Made by a program: the position numbers and the translations under genes
Shown: positions 16,148-24,327 of the stretch, piece by piece
How positions within the stretch are numbered: position 1 is the first letter of the stretch
How the letters are laid out: every line of letters starts with the position of its first letter
NCBI GenBank assembly: GCA_016283355.1
Contig: JAEEMS010000020.1
Span: 1-34,167 of the forward strand
DNA from: Elusimicrobiaceae bacterium
Lineage (GTDB): Bacteria; Elusimicrobiota; Elusimicrobia; Elusimicrobiales; Elusimicrobiaceae
Reading direction: 5' to 3'
DNA length: 34,167 nucleotides
The notes under the pieces: generated by a model
What the model saw: the letters and a program-made list of their open reading frames with translations, nothing else
Databases searched by the model: none
What the model was told of the DNA's origin: nothing

Positions 16148-17949
16148 TTGGGCTCCTTTTCCTTTGAGGGATGAAACTGGGTTTTTCGAAATTCATTACG
16201 GTCTAAAAACGGGAACATATCTTCCAAACTGGGACTGGCTAAAGTGCCGTTTGGCAATTTACGCGAAGAAAGCTTTGGAGAAAAGATGTAATCGGAAGTA
16301 CAGTCAAGTTCACACACCATGGGGCCCTTTGTTGATAGCACTTTCTTAATGCCTTTTTCTACATCTTTGTTTTTTTGGATACGTACTGCCGGTAATCCAA
16401 AAGCTTTTGCTACTTTTACAAAATCGGGTACTTCCACGCCGCTGCGTGCATTGCATCCGGTTAAACGACCGTTAAAGAAGTTGCGTTGAGTTTGAATAAT
16501 GGAAATATATTCCCCGTTTTTAATGATAAAAACTTTAATAGGGAGTTGGAGCGTTTTAAGTGTTTGGAGTTCCTGAATGTTCATCATAATGCTTCCATCC
16601 CCTTCCAAACAAACGGTTTCTTTTTTATTGTTTGCCAAACAGGCACCGATGGCAGCAGGTAAGCCATAGCCCATGGAAGCGTTACCGGAATTAGAGAAAG
16701 TGCGTTGTCCCTTTTTGATAGGGAAAGTTTGCAAAAAAGCCACACAGGAAGTACCGTTTGAGGTAACAAGGACAGCTGGGGTGGGCAATATCTCCCCTAA
16801 TTTTTGCATGAAGAAATAAGGGTGTACCTTGTCGCCTGTTTTTATATTAAATTCCCGCAAAGGCGGAAATTGACGTCGTAAATGTTGGCAATGTTGTAAC
16901 CATCCTTTTGTCCCCAACGGTTTGGGTAACAAACGAACCAGTTCTGGTAAAACCTCTTTTAAATCCCCGCAAATTGACAAATCAGGATGAAGGGTCGGCT
17001 TTTTAAGTTCGGCAGGATCAATATCCACAACGATTTTTTTTGCGTTGTTAGCAAAATGGTCCCAATTGTAGCTGATTTGGCGGATGTTGTTGCGGGTGCC
17101 CAAAAATAAAATTACGTCGGCATTTTGAAGAGCAAAATTCCCCGCCCGCTGGCCCACCGTGCCGATACGTCCAACAAAATGTGGATTTTGATTATCTATC
17201 AAATCGATACCGTTAAAAGTGGTAACAACGGGAATGTGGGTTTGAGAAAGTAAATTTTCTAAATATTTCTGTGTGTGACTTAAACGTACACCGTGGCCCG
17301 CCACAATGAGTGGTTTTTTCGCGTTTTGTAGCCACTTGGCACCCTTTTTAAGAGAAACAGATAGATTCGCTTTTTTTGATTTTTTAGGTGCAAATTTTTT
17401 GAGTTTCTTAGGATTTATCAGGGCAGCTTGTACATTGATTGGAATATCAATCCACACAGGTCCCGGACGGCCGGTAGTGGCGTGATAAATAGCTTCTTCC
17501 AAGACGGCTCTTATCTCATCGGGATTTGTGATCATTTTTGCATATTTGGTAAGAGGGGCTACCACACGGGTAATAGGGGCTTCTTGATCTCCCAATTGGC
17601 GCAAGGGAAGTTGCGGGCAATAGGATAGGGTGGTAGAGGTTTTCACTTGCCCGGAAATGAATAAAACAGGGACACTGTCCGTCCAGGCACCGAATACACC
17701 GTTAAGACAGTTAAGTCCGCCGGGCCCTGTGGTTACGCAGGCAACGGACAACTGATTGTGGTGCCGGGCATATCCTTCCGCAGTGATTGAAAGGGCCTGT
17801 TCATTGTGCGGGAAAATTTTTGTAATTTTTTTGCTTTGACCAAAACTATCGTTGAGGTGCATGGCCCCACCGCCCGTTACCATAAATACGTGGCGCACCC
17901 CGTAAGATTCCAATTTTTTTACTACATAATCCGATAGTTTAATCATCAT
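16144..17949 (-). CDS. ThDP-dependent carboligase, acetolactate-synthase-like (candidate YerE-type branched-sugar enzyme)
   Basis: This 601-residue protein has the three-domain acetohydroxyacid synthase/pyruvate oxidase fold. The N-terminal pyrimidine-binding domain holds the catalytic Glu50 in FPHNEQALSITAEGYAR, followed by TTGPGGLNCLNG. The C-terminal pyrophosphate-binding domain has CLEGDGSIMMNIQEL near residue 450 and the matching Asn in IKNGEY. It sits between a NeuB-like synthase and a glycosyltransferase, in an operon with rfbF, rfbG and rfbH. No ilvN-type regulatory subunit or other ilv gene is nearby, so housekeeping acetolactate synthase is unlikely. YerE, a known ThDP enzyme, adds a two-carbon unit from pyruvate to CDP-4-keto-3,6-dideoxyglucose; that is the best-fitting precedent, by context only. 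The start immediately follows the neuB-like stop codon; a second ATG lies one codon later. Confidence 0.85.
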   Translation of the reverse strand: MMIKLSDYVVKKLESYGVRHVFMVTGGGAMHLNDSFGQSKKITKIFPHNEQALSITAEGYARHHNQLSVACVTTGPGGLNCLNGVFGAWTDSVPVLFISGQVKTSTTLSYCPQLPLRQLGDQEAPITRVVAPLTKYAKMITNPDEIRAVLEEAIYHATTGRPGPVWIDIPINVQAALINPKKLKKFAPKKSKKANLSVSLKKGAKWLQNAKKPLIVAGHGVRLSHTQKYLENLLSQTHIPVVTTFNGIDLIDNQNPHFVGRIGTVGQRAGNFALQNADVILFLGTRNNIRQISYNWDHFANNAKKIVVDIDPAELKKPTLHPDLSICGDLKEVLPELVRLLPKPLGTKGWLQHCQHLRRQFPPLREFNIKTGDKVHPYFFMQKLGEILPTPAVLVTSNGTSCVAFLQTFPIKKGQRTFSNSGNASMGYGLPAAIGACLANNKKETVCLEGDGSIMMNIQELQTLKTLQLPIKVFIIKNGEYISIIQTQRNFFNGRLTGCNARSGVEVPDFVKVAKAFGLPAVRIQKNKDVEKGIKKVLSTKGPMVCELDCTSDYIFSPKLSSRKLPNGTLASPSLEDMFPFLDRNEFRKTQFHPSKEKEPK

Positions 17950-19032
17950 TTATAACCCACGTTCTTCAATTAGCTTTTTTAGCACTTTGTTATGTGCGTA
18001 GGGGCAATCAATCTGTGATATTTTAATGGGGGCATCTTTTTTGATATCTTCCAAAAGCACTTCTCCCCTCATAAGTTCCCGGCAAGAAATTTGTCCTTTT
18101 TGTAAGGGAATGGCCAGGTAAACGTCTTCATCGGTCAATCGGTGTCCTTTGGGTAGGTCCCAACGGGCATATACCCCACGTACCAAAGCATCCAAGTAAG
18201 TGATTTCTTTACGTGGCGCGATATTTTTAGAAGTAGCGCTATGTCCGCAAAGGACAACGGCTTTTTGATACGCCTTGATCCAACGATCAATGTCTTCGGG
18301 CAGAGAACAATAGTCCGATACCGGAATATCATCTGCCTCAATATCAATATGCCGCTCGAAAGTGCGAGCCCCTTTGCCATAGGCAATAAGCATAGAAGAT
18401 TCAAAATCATCATTGAACTCATGGGTGGAAAACCCGATAATGTGTCCGGGGTAACGATTCTTTAAGAAATCAATTTGGTTGAGTTCTAATTCGCATTTTT
18501 CGGAAGGATAAATACTGACACAATGGTTGATGGCCAACGGAATATTGCGGTGCTCGAAGAAAGTGACGAGGTCATCAATATCTTTGAGGGAACTTCCACC
18601 GGTAGAGACAATGACCGGCTTACGGGTGGTAGCGATTTTTTCGATGAGAATCCAATCGTTTAAGTCCGAACTGGCAATTTTAATGATATCGATTCCCAGT
18701 TTGACACAATTGTCCACAGAAACCTCATCGAACGGCGTAGCCATGGGAATACAGCCGTTTTGCCGAATTGCATCTACGAGGATTTGGTAATCCTTAATAT
18801 CCATTTGGGTCGCAACGGTTTTTTTGATATAGCGGATATCTTGTCGGTCTTTAAAATCTTTGTGAATAAACGTGGGAACATTGCGAAATTGCAATTTGAT
18901 AGCCGCACGCACATTGTTAAAACGGACTATTTTTGCAAAATCTTCAATAATCCGAATGCCACGTTCCCGCTTGCCCCAGTGATTATTGGCTAATTCTAAG
19001 ACGAATAAATCTTCAAATATTTTGTTTTTCAT
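17950..19032 (-). CDS. NeuB-family synthase with C-terminal SAF domain, not a classical sialic acid synthase
   Basis: Proteins of this family condense phosphoenolpyruvate with an aldose to give a 2-keto acid sugar. The TIM-barrel part shows LELANNHWG (compare EIGINHEG), AIKLQFR, MATPFDEVSVD, IKIASSDLNDW, PVIVSTGGSS, INHCVSIYP, GFSTHEF and FERHID. These match NeuB metal and PEP landmarks, although the NeuB SGE motif is SSD here. The C-terminal SAF domain starts near RGVYARWDLPKG. Where NeuB, PseI and LegI have an Arg-Pro motif contacting the N-acyl group, this protein has AIPLQKGQ. The substrate is therefore probably not an N-acetylated sugar. It begins 16 nt after the SDR stop codon and abuts the ThDP gene. 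Confidence 0.87.
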   Translation of the reverse strand: MKNKIFEDLFVLELANNHWGKRERGIRIIEDFAKIVRFNNVRAAIKLQFRNVPTFIHKDFKDRQDIRYIKKTVATQMDIKDYQILVDAIRQNGCIPMATPFDEVSVDNCVKLGIDIIKIASSDLNDWILIEKIATTRKPVIVSTGGSSLKDIDDLVTFFEHRNIPLAINHCVSIYPSEKCELELNQIDFLKNRYPGHIIGFSTHEFNDDFESSMLIAYGKGARTFERHIDIEADDIPVSDYCSLPEDIDRWIKAYQKAVVLCGHSATSKNIAPRKEITYLDALVRGVYARWDLPKGHRLTDEDVYLAIPLQKGQISCRELMRGEVLLEDIKKDAPIKISQIDCPYAHNKVLKKLIEERGL

Positions 19033-19048
19033 GAGTTTTTCCTTTGAT

Positions 19049-19936
19049 TTATTTATCCGTCAAGAGGAGTTGCTTATCCAGTTGGTCTTGACGTGTTCTA
19101 TAATAATTAAAAAGTTTTTCTACCGCAGTTTCAAGCGGGGTAAACACAACGGAGGGCATTTCCGCCTTTAAGCGTGCGTTACTGCCGGAATAATTCAGCC
19201 CGTATCCTTCTTTGGCTACGCGAATGGGATTATTTCTCCCCCCTATTTTTTGCACCGTTTGAGCGGCCGTTAATAATTCGGTTTCTGTATCTGGGGTAAT
19301 GTTGTATGTTTTATATTTTGTATTGTGCGTGATAAAAAAATCCAAAATAGGCATTAAATCATCGATATACAGATAACTGAACCGGCGGTTTTGCCGCAAC
19401 GTAATGGGCAAATCAAATAACGTTTTACAAATAGCATTGGAAATGAAGCGGATTTCCCAATCCTCGTGCGGGCCAAAAATACCAAAAATATTGAGGTCTG
19501 TTGCATTTGGTAAATTCTCAATACGTTTGTGTACTACGTATTTACAAAAGCTATGCTCATCCTTGCCACAGCGTAGACCGATTTGGTCTTCGCTAACAAG
19601 GCGGTTATCGGCTGCTATGTCGTAGATGGCTCCGCTACCCAAATTGATTAGTTTCCCAAATTTATCCGTGTGACGGACCAAATTTTCAAATATACGGACA
19701 TTGGTATAAAAGAGCTGGGTAGGATCTTTTGCGTTGCGGTGGCCGGGTTTGGCCGCCGCATGTAAGACAACATCGAAAGAATGTGTACGAAAAAAAGTAT
19801 CTACTTGTGCGGTATCCGTAAGGTCCAATTCGACACTGCGCGGTGCCGTAATTTCGTATTTTTCGGCCAGAAAACTTGCTTGAATGTTTTTACCGATAAA
19901 TCCGTTCCCGCCGGTAAGTAAAATAGTTTTTTTCAT
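19049..19936 (-). CDS. NAD-dependent epimerase/dehydratase (extended SDR), candidate CDP-sugar reductase
   Basis: This 295-residue cytoplasmic protein has the extended SDR pattern: ILLTGGNGFIGKN nucleotide-binding loop, LHAAAKPG, the Ser region NLGSGAIYD and the catalytic YVVHK. It resembles the abequose/paratose synthase group in size and layout, but I cannot name its substrate. As the first gene of an operon with rfbF, rfbG, rfbH and a YerE-like ThDP enzyme, it may reduce a keto group on the CDP-sugar product. I chose the ATG at 19936, which has GAGG about 8 nt upstream and gives the expected MKKTILLTGG start. A longer frame to 19963 would run back past the predicted transcription start. 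Confidence 0.85.
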   Translation of the reverse strand: MKKTILLTGGNGFIGKNIQASFLAEKYEITAPRSVELDLTDTAQVDTFFRTHSFDVVLHAAAKPGHRNAKDPTQLFYTNVRIFENLVRHTDKFGKLINLGSGAIYDIAADNRLVSEDQIGLRCGKDEHSFCKYVVHKRIENLPNATDLNIFGIFGPHEDWEIRFISNAICKTLFDLPITLRQNRRFSYLYIDDLMPILDFFITHNTKYKTYNITPDTETELLTAAQTVQKIGGRNNPIRVAKEGYGLNYSGSNARLKAEMPSVVFTPLETAVEKLFNYYRTRQDQLDKQLLLTDK

Positions 19937-19953
19937 AGGAGACCCTCTTCTCC

Positions 19954-19962
19954 ATTGTAGCA
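19954..19962 (-). promoter_or_regulatory. Extended -10 promoter of the CDP-sugar operon
   Basis: The minus strand reads TGCTACAAT here, an extended -10 box 17 nt before the ATG at 19936. The T-rich terminator of the efflux operon lies directly upstream where a -35 would be. The predicted leader is only about 10 nt but still holds GAGG. Confidence 0.55.
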
Positions 19963-19973
19963 AAATATAGGCA

Positions 19974-19998
19974 TAAAAAACCCCGCAATAGCGGGGTT
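19974..19998 (-). terminator. Terminator of the efflux operon
   Basis: On the minus strand a stem of at least 9 bp with core ACCCCGC/GCGGGGT and a 4-nt loop is followed by T6, a few bases after the RND gene stop codon. It insulates the efflux operon from the CDP-sugar promoter. Confidence 0.85.
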
Positions 19999-20002
19999 TA
20001 AA

Positions 20003-23000
20003 TTAACGAATGCGGATTTCTCCTTCCTGTGGGAGCGGACGTGGCTGGGCACGTTTTCGTTGCCATTTGTCTACATAGTTTTGGACAAGCATGTAGAATA
20101 GAGGAATCAGTACAAGACCGGCTAACGTACCAATGAGCATCCCCCAGAAGACAGGGGTACCAATCGCGCGGCGGCTAGCTGCTCCGGCCCCGGTAGCAAC
20201 AACCATAGGTACCATACCCAAAATGAAGGTAAAAGCTGTCATGAGTACAGGACGGAAGCGTTGGGTAAGTCCGTCCATGGCGGCATTATAAATACTCGTG
20301 CCGCGTTCTTGCTCACCTTTGGCGAATTCTACAATTAAAATGGCGTTCTTTGCCGCTAATCCAACGAGCAATACAAGACCCAACTGTGCATAAATACTCA
20401 TGGGAAGATGTGTAATCCATAATCCAAATAATCCTCCAAACACAGCTGCTACTACGGACATCAATACCGGTACGGGGATTGTCCAACTTTCGTATTGCGC
20501 GACGAGGAACAGGTACGCAAACAAGACGGCTAGGAAAATAAGCGTATTGATTTGGCCCTTATTTTGTTTTTCCTGATAACTCATACCGGTCCATTCATAC
20601 GCGTATCCGGGCGGTAAGTTTTGCATAATTTTTTCCGTTACTTCCATGGCCTCACCGGTGCTTGAATTTGCATTAGGAGTAGCCATAATCGTTGCCGCCG
20701 GATACTGGTTATAGCGCGTGATTTGGCGCGGCGATAGAATGTATTTTAAATCTACCAAGGCCATTAACGGTACAAGTTCACCGGTGGCACTGGTGACGTA
20801 CATTTTGTTAATGTCTTCCGGTGTCATGCGGTATTTACTATCGGACTGCATGATTACTTTGTTAATTTGTGTGCCAAAGTTCACATCTCCCACGTAGGAA
20901 GAACCTAAGTAATTTTCCAAAATAGAGAAAATACTGGAAACGGGAACTTTCATAGCTTCGGCTTTGGCACGGTTGACATCCAAAAAAATGTTAGGTGTAT
21001 CGGCCCTGAATGTGGAATAGGCAAATGCCATGGAAGGATCACTCATCATTTGATAACCGAAACCAGCTGATGTATTAGCCAATTTGGTATAGTCAAAATC
21101 GTTGAGTGTTTGTAAACGTAAATCTAGCCCACCCGAAGTTCCTAATCCTGGAATAGAAGGCATTTCTAAGGTGCGGATAGTGGCATCATCTATCGCAGCA
21201 AATTTCTGGCTAAATAGTTGCGCAATATAACTCTGTTTAAGGGTTTTCTTTTTGCGTTTATCCCACGGTTGCAACGCTACAAACCCTACTGCAACGTTTT
21301 CTCCGGAACCGGACATCAAACTAAAACCGATAACGGATGTAAAATGTTTGACGCCGGGTGTGTTTAATACTTCCGGTGTGATTTTATTAAGTACTTCCTG
21401 GGTGCGTGCAAAAGAAGCTCCTTCGGGTAGGGCAATGTTCATCATTACAATCCCTTGGTCTTCCACCGGAATGAAAGAAGTGTGAATGGTTTTGAGAAAT
21501 ACAAAATCTAAAAATACAAAACCCACAAACAAAAGCACGATGATAAATTTACGTGCTAACTTACGTACCATGGTACGGTACCCTTTTGCCCCACGCAAAA
21601 CAGCTAAATTGAACCAACGTAGTGCAAAAATGCTTGTTTCCGGAATAGGTTTAAGCAAGGTGGCGCAGATAGCCGGTGAAAGGGATAGTGCGTTTAAGGT
21701 GGAGAAACAAACCGCTACGGAAATAGTAACTGCGAACTGTTTGTAAATTTCCCCGGTAATCCCACCCATGAACGTAATCGGTACGAAGATGGCTAGTAAC
21801 ACAAGCGTTGTGGCAATAAGCGCACTAGAGAGTTCCCCCATGGCTTGCTCAGCTGCGTGCTTGGCTGTTTGTTTCTCTCGGTTCATCAGCACAATTACAC
21901 GTTCTACGACACAGATAGCATCATCTACTACTAACCCGATGGCCAGTACAAGGGCAAAAAGGGTGAATAAGTTAATAGAGTACCCCAAGGCCAACATGAT
22001 GGCAAATGTGCCCAGTAATGATACCGGAATGGTAGCTGCCGGAACGAGCGTGGCACGCCAGTCCTGCAAAAAAACATAACATACGATAACTACCAAAATG
22101 AAAGTGATAAGCAACGTGAAGATAACTTCTTCAATAGAGGCATTAATAAAATTTGTTGTATCTATGGCAAATTCATAAGTAAGTCCTGCCGGGAAGAATT
22201 GTTCCATACGTTTTAATTCGGCCTTGACTCCTTTCATTGTTTCCAAAGCGTTAGCGCCGGAAGAAAGGTTAATCATTAAGGGGACTGTAGGATGACCGTC
22301 GAATGAACCGGCAAAACTGTAGGTTTCTTGGCCTTCCTCTACTCGGGCAATTTCGGAAAGCCGTACTTCACCCCCTTTGCTGTCTGTGCGAATAATAATC
22401 TTTTCAAATTCCTCCGCACTGTTTAAACGCCCTTGTGTTTGCAGCGGGTAAACGGTCAGGACGGATCCATCACTGGGGCGCGCCCCGATTTTTCCTAAAG
22501 AAGGTTGGTAGTTTTGGGTAGCGATGGCACTTTTAACATCCGCCACAGAAATATCCATAGCAGCCATTTTATCCGAATCGAGCCATACGCGCATACTTTT
22601 AGCGGCACCGAATACGCGGGCTTCCCCTACCCCATTCACACGGCTTAAATTTTTTTGCAAATTATTGTTGAGATAATCACTGATCTCAATAGTGTTCATC
22701 TTTCCGGTTGGATCACTAAATGCAAGTAATCCTAAAATATTAGACGAACGGCGAAAAACACTGATTCCTTGTTGCGTGACAGCTGCCGGTAACAAAGGAG
22801 ATGCTTGAGAAACACGGTTCTGTACCTTTACTTGTGCAATATCCGGGTCTACCCCCGTTTTGAAGGTAACGGTAAGCATGTAAGAACCGTCGGCAGAATC
22901 GGAGGACATATAAAGCATGTCTTCCACCCCGTTGACATTGGCCTCGAGCGGAATCCCAATTGTTTTAGCAATAACATCCGCACTAGCACCCGGATAAATT

Positions 23001-23143
23001 GCGCGGACAATGATTTCCGGCGGAGTAATTTCTGGATAGAGCGCAATGGGTAGCGTTTTAAGCGCAATCGCACCCGCTAAACATAAAACAAGAGAGATAA
23101 CGATAGCAAAACGAGGTCGGTTAATGAAAAATTTAGAAAACAT
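20003..23143 (-). CDS. RND multidrug efflux permease (AcrB/MexB type, HAE-1)
   Basis: This inner-membrane proton antiporter of 1046 residues is the pump of a tripartite system that expels drugs, bile-type detergents or other toxic compounds. The N-terminal RPRFAIVISL helix is followed by two large periplasmic loops and two sets of six membrane helices. The proton-relay pair is in LVVDDAICVVE (helix 4) and the partner Lys is in GLAAKNAILIVEFAKG (helix 10). FMGGITGEIYKQFA and PVLMTAFTFILGM are typical HAE-1 segments. Its start codon overlaps the adaptor stop codon by one base. Substrates cannot be read from sequence. It is the last gene of the TetR-TolC-adaptor-RND operon. Confidence 0.96.
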   Translation of the reverse strand: MFSKFFINRPRFAIVISLVLCLAGAIALKTLPIALYPEITPPEIIVRAIYPGASADVIAKTIGIPLEANVNGVEDMLYMSSDSADGSYMLTVTFKTGVDPDIAQVKVQNRVSQASPLLPAAVTQQGISVFRRSSNILGLLAFSDPTGKMNTIEISDYLNNNLQKNLSRVNGVGEARVFGAAKSMRVWLDSDKMAAMDISVADVKSAIATQNYQPSLGKIGARPSDGSVLTVYPLQTQGRLNSAEEFEKIIIRTDSKGGEVRLSEIARVEEGQETYSFAGSFDGHPTVPLMINLSSGANALETMKGVKAELKRMEQFFPAGLTYEFAIDTTNFINASIEEVIFTLLITFILVVIVCYVFLQDWRATLVPAATIPVSLLGTFAIMLALGYSINLFTLFALVLAIGLVVDDAICVVERVIVLMNREKQTAKHAAEQAMGELSSALIATTLVLLAIFVPITFMGGITGEIYKQFAVTISVAVCFSTLNALSLSPAICATLLKPIPETSIFALRWFNLAVLRGAKGYRTMVRKLARKFIIVLLFVGFVFLDFVFLKTIHTSFIPVEDQGIVMMNIALPEGASFARTQEVLNKITPEVLNTPGVKHFTSVIGFSLMSGSGENVAVGFVALQPWDKRKKKTLKQSYIAQLFSQKFAAIDDATIRTLEMPSIPGLGTSGGLDLRLQTLNDFDYTKLANTSAGFGYQMMSDPSMAFAYSTFRADTPNIFLDVNRAKAEAMKVPVSSIFSILENYLGSSYVGDVNFGTQINKVIMQSDSKYRMTPEDINKMYVTSATGELVPLMALVDLKYILSPRQITRYNQYPAATIMATPNANSSTGEAMEVTEKIMQNLPPGYAYEWTGMSYQEKQNKGQINTLIFLAVLFAYLFLVAQYESWTIPVPVLMSVVAAVFGGLFGLWITHLPMSIYAQLGLVLLVGLAAKNAILIVEFAKGEQERGTSIYNAAMDGLTQRFRPVLMTAFTFILGMVPMVVATGAGAASRRAIGTPVFWGMLIGTLAGLVLIPLFYMLVQNYVDKWQRKRAQPRPLPQEGEIRIR

Positions 23144-24327
23144 TACTTGCTTTCCTCCGTTTCCTTTTGTGTGTTATCTTGAGGTGTTTTGTTGCCCGGC
23201 GTGATAATTTCGCTTACGTTGACTTTCATACCGTTTTGCAGACGTTGTTGTCCCATGGTAACAACACGATCTCCTTCTTCCAAACCGGATGCAACGATAT
23301 ATTTTCCGTTGACCATGTCTCCGGTAGTAATGTATTTTTGTACAACGGTATTATCCGGTGTTACGGTCATTACATACTGTCCGGTAGCATCCTGTGAAAC
23401 GGCTGTTTGCGGAACAGAAAGTACCGGTTGTAATTTATCTAAGCTGACCGTAACATTTACATAATTGCCGGGAACTAAACGGTTATCGGGATTGTCTGTT
23501 TTCGCGTATACGGCCATTGTAGCAGTTTGGGCATTAATTTCATTGTCCGAAAATACAGTAGCAGAGGGCATGTTGATAGTGTCTCCGTTCGGGAGCGCAA
23601 TTTGTAAATCTGGGTGTTGGATGGTTAATTGGTCCATCCCGGACAATCGTTCTTTATCCGTAATAGAGAACACAACGCGAATCGGGTCCATTTGGATAAC
23701 ACGCGCCAATTTACTGGCTCCGGCCGTCGCCAAATTCCCTTTGGTAATGAGGGCTTTACCCACATATCCGGTAATAGGCGAGCGTACTTCCGTATAGTTT
23801 AAATCCAGTTTGGCCAAATCAAGTGCGGCTTGGGCGGATTTTACATTCGCTTTGGCATTGGCAAGGTTGCTTTCGGCCAATTCCATATCCGCCTTGGAAA
23901 GCATCTGATCGCGGTATAGTTCTTGTTCGCGGTGAAAATCATTTTCCACTTGCGTTAAATTGGCTTTTGCTTTATCCACCGCAGCTTGTGCGGAAGACAC
24001 CGCAGCTTTATAGCGTTTTTGGTCGATGACAAATAAGACATCCCCTTCCTTTACTAAGGAGCCATCTTTAAACATTACTTTGTCAACGTACCCTGATACT
24101 TGAGGGACAACATCGGCCGCGTTAATAGCTTCTACCCGGGCAATAAATTTTTTGCCTTGGAGCATGGGTGCCTTTTTTAGTGTCTGGACCAACACAGTAG
24201 TTTGTCCCCCCATCCCTGGCATAGCCCCGTTGGAACCAAACTTACCTTTGGCGAAAAGCCCAATGATTACCCCGATGAAGAATAGGGTAACGTATTTCAG
24301 ATAATGGAATAGTTTTCTTTTTGTCAT
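23143..24327 (-). CDS. RND efflux periplasmic adaptor (membrane fusion protein)
   Basis: This 394-residue protein links the RND pump to the outer-membrane channel. One N-terminal membrane helix (about residues 10-28) anchors it; there is no lipobox Cys, so it is not lipidated like AcrA. Next come a lipoyl half-domain (VSGYVDKVMFKDGSLVKEGD), an alpha-helical hairpin (about residues 105-170), the second lipoyl half (VRSPITGYVGKALITKGN), and beta-barrel and membrane-proximal domains. The tail is polar and rich in Thr, Gln and Glu. It overlaps the upstream tolC-like gene by 4 nt. Confidence 0.94.
   Translation of the reverse strand: MTKRKLFHYLKYVTLFFIGVIIGLFAKGKFGSNGAMPGMGGQTTVLVQTLKKAPMLQGKKFIARVEAINAADVVPQVSGYVDKVMFKDGSLVKEGDVLFVIDQKRYKAAVSSAQAAVDKAKANLTQVENDFHREQELYRDQMLSKADMELAESNLANAKANVKSAQAALDLAKLDLNYTEVRSPITGYVGKALITKGNLATAGASKLARVIQMDPIRVVFSITDKERLSGMDQLTIQHPDLQIALPNGDTINMPSATVFSDNEINAQTATMAVYAKTDNPDNRLVPGNYVNVTVSLDKLQPVLSVPQTAVSQDATGQYVMTVTPDNTVVQKYITTGDMVNGKYIVASGLEEGDRVVTMGQQRLQNGMKVNVSEIITPGNKTPQDNTQKETEESK

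Noticed and set aside
16144-17949. Housekeeping acetolactate synthase large subunit (ilvB)
   Set aside because: Fold and motifs fit, but there is no regulatory subunit or other ilv gene, and it is embedded and translationally coupled in a CDP-sugar operon.
17950-19032. True N-acetylneuraminate synthase
   Set aside because: The SAF-domain Arg motif is absent and there is no CMP-sialic acid synthetase or ManNAc-generating epimerase gene nearby.
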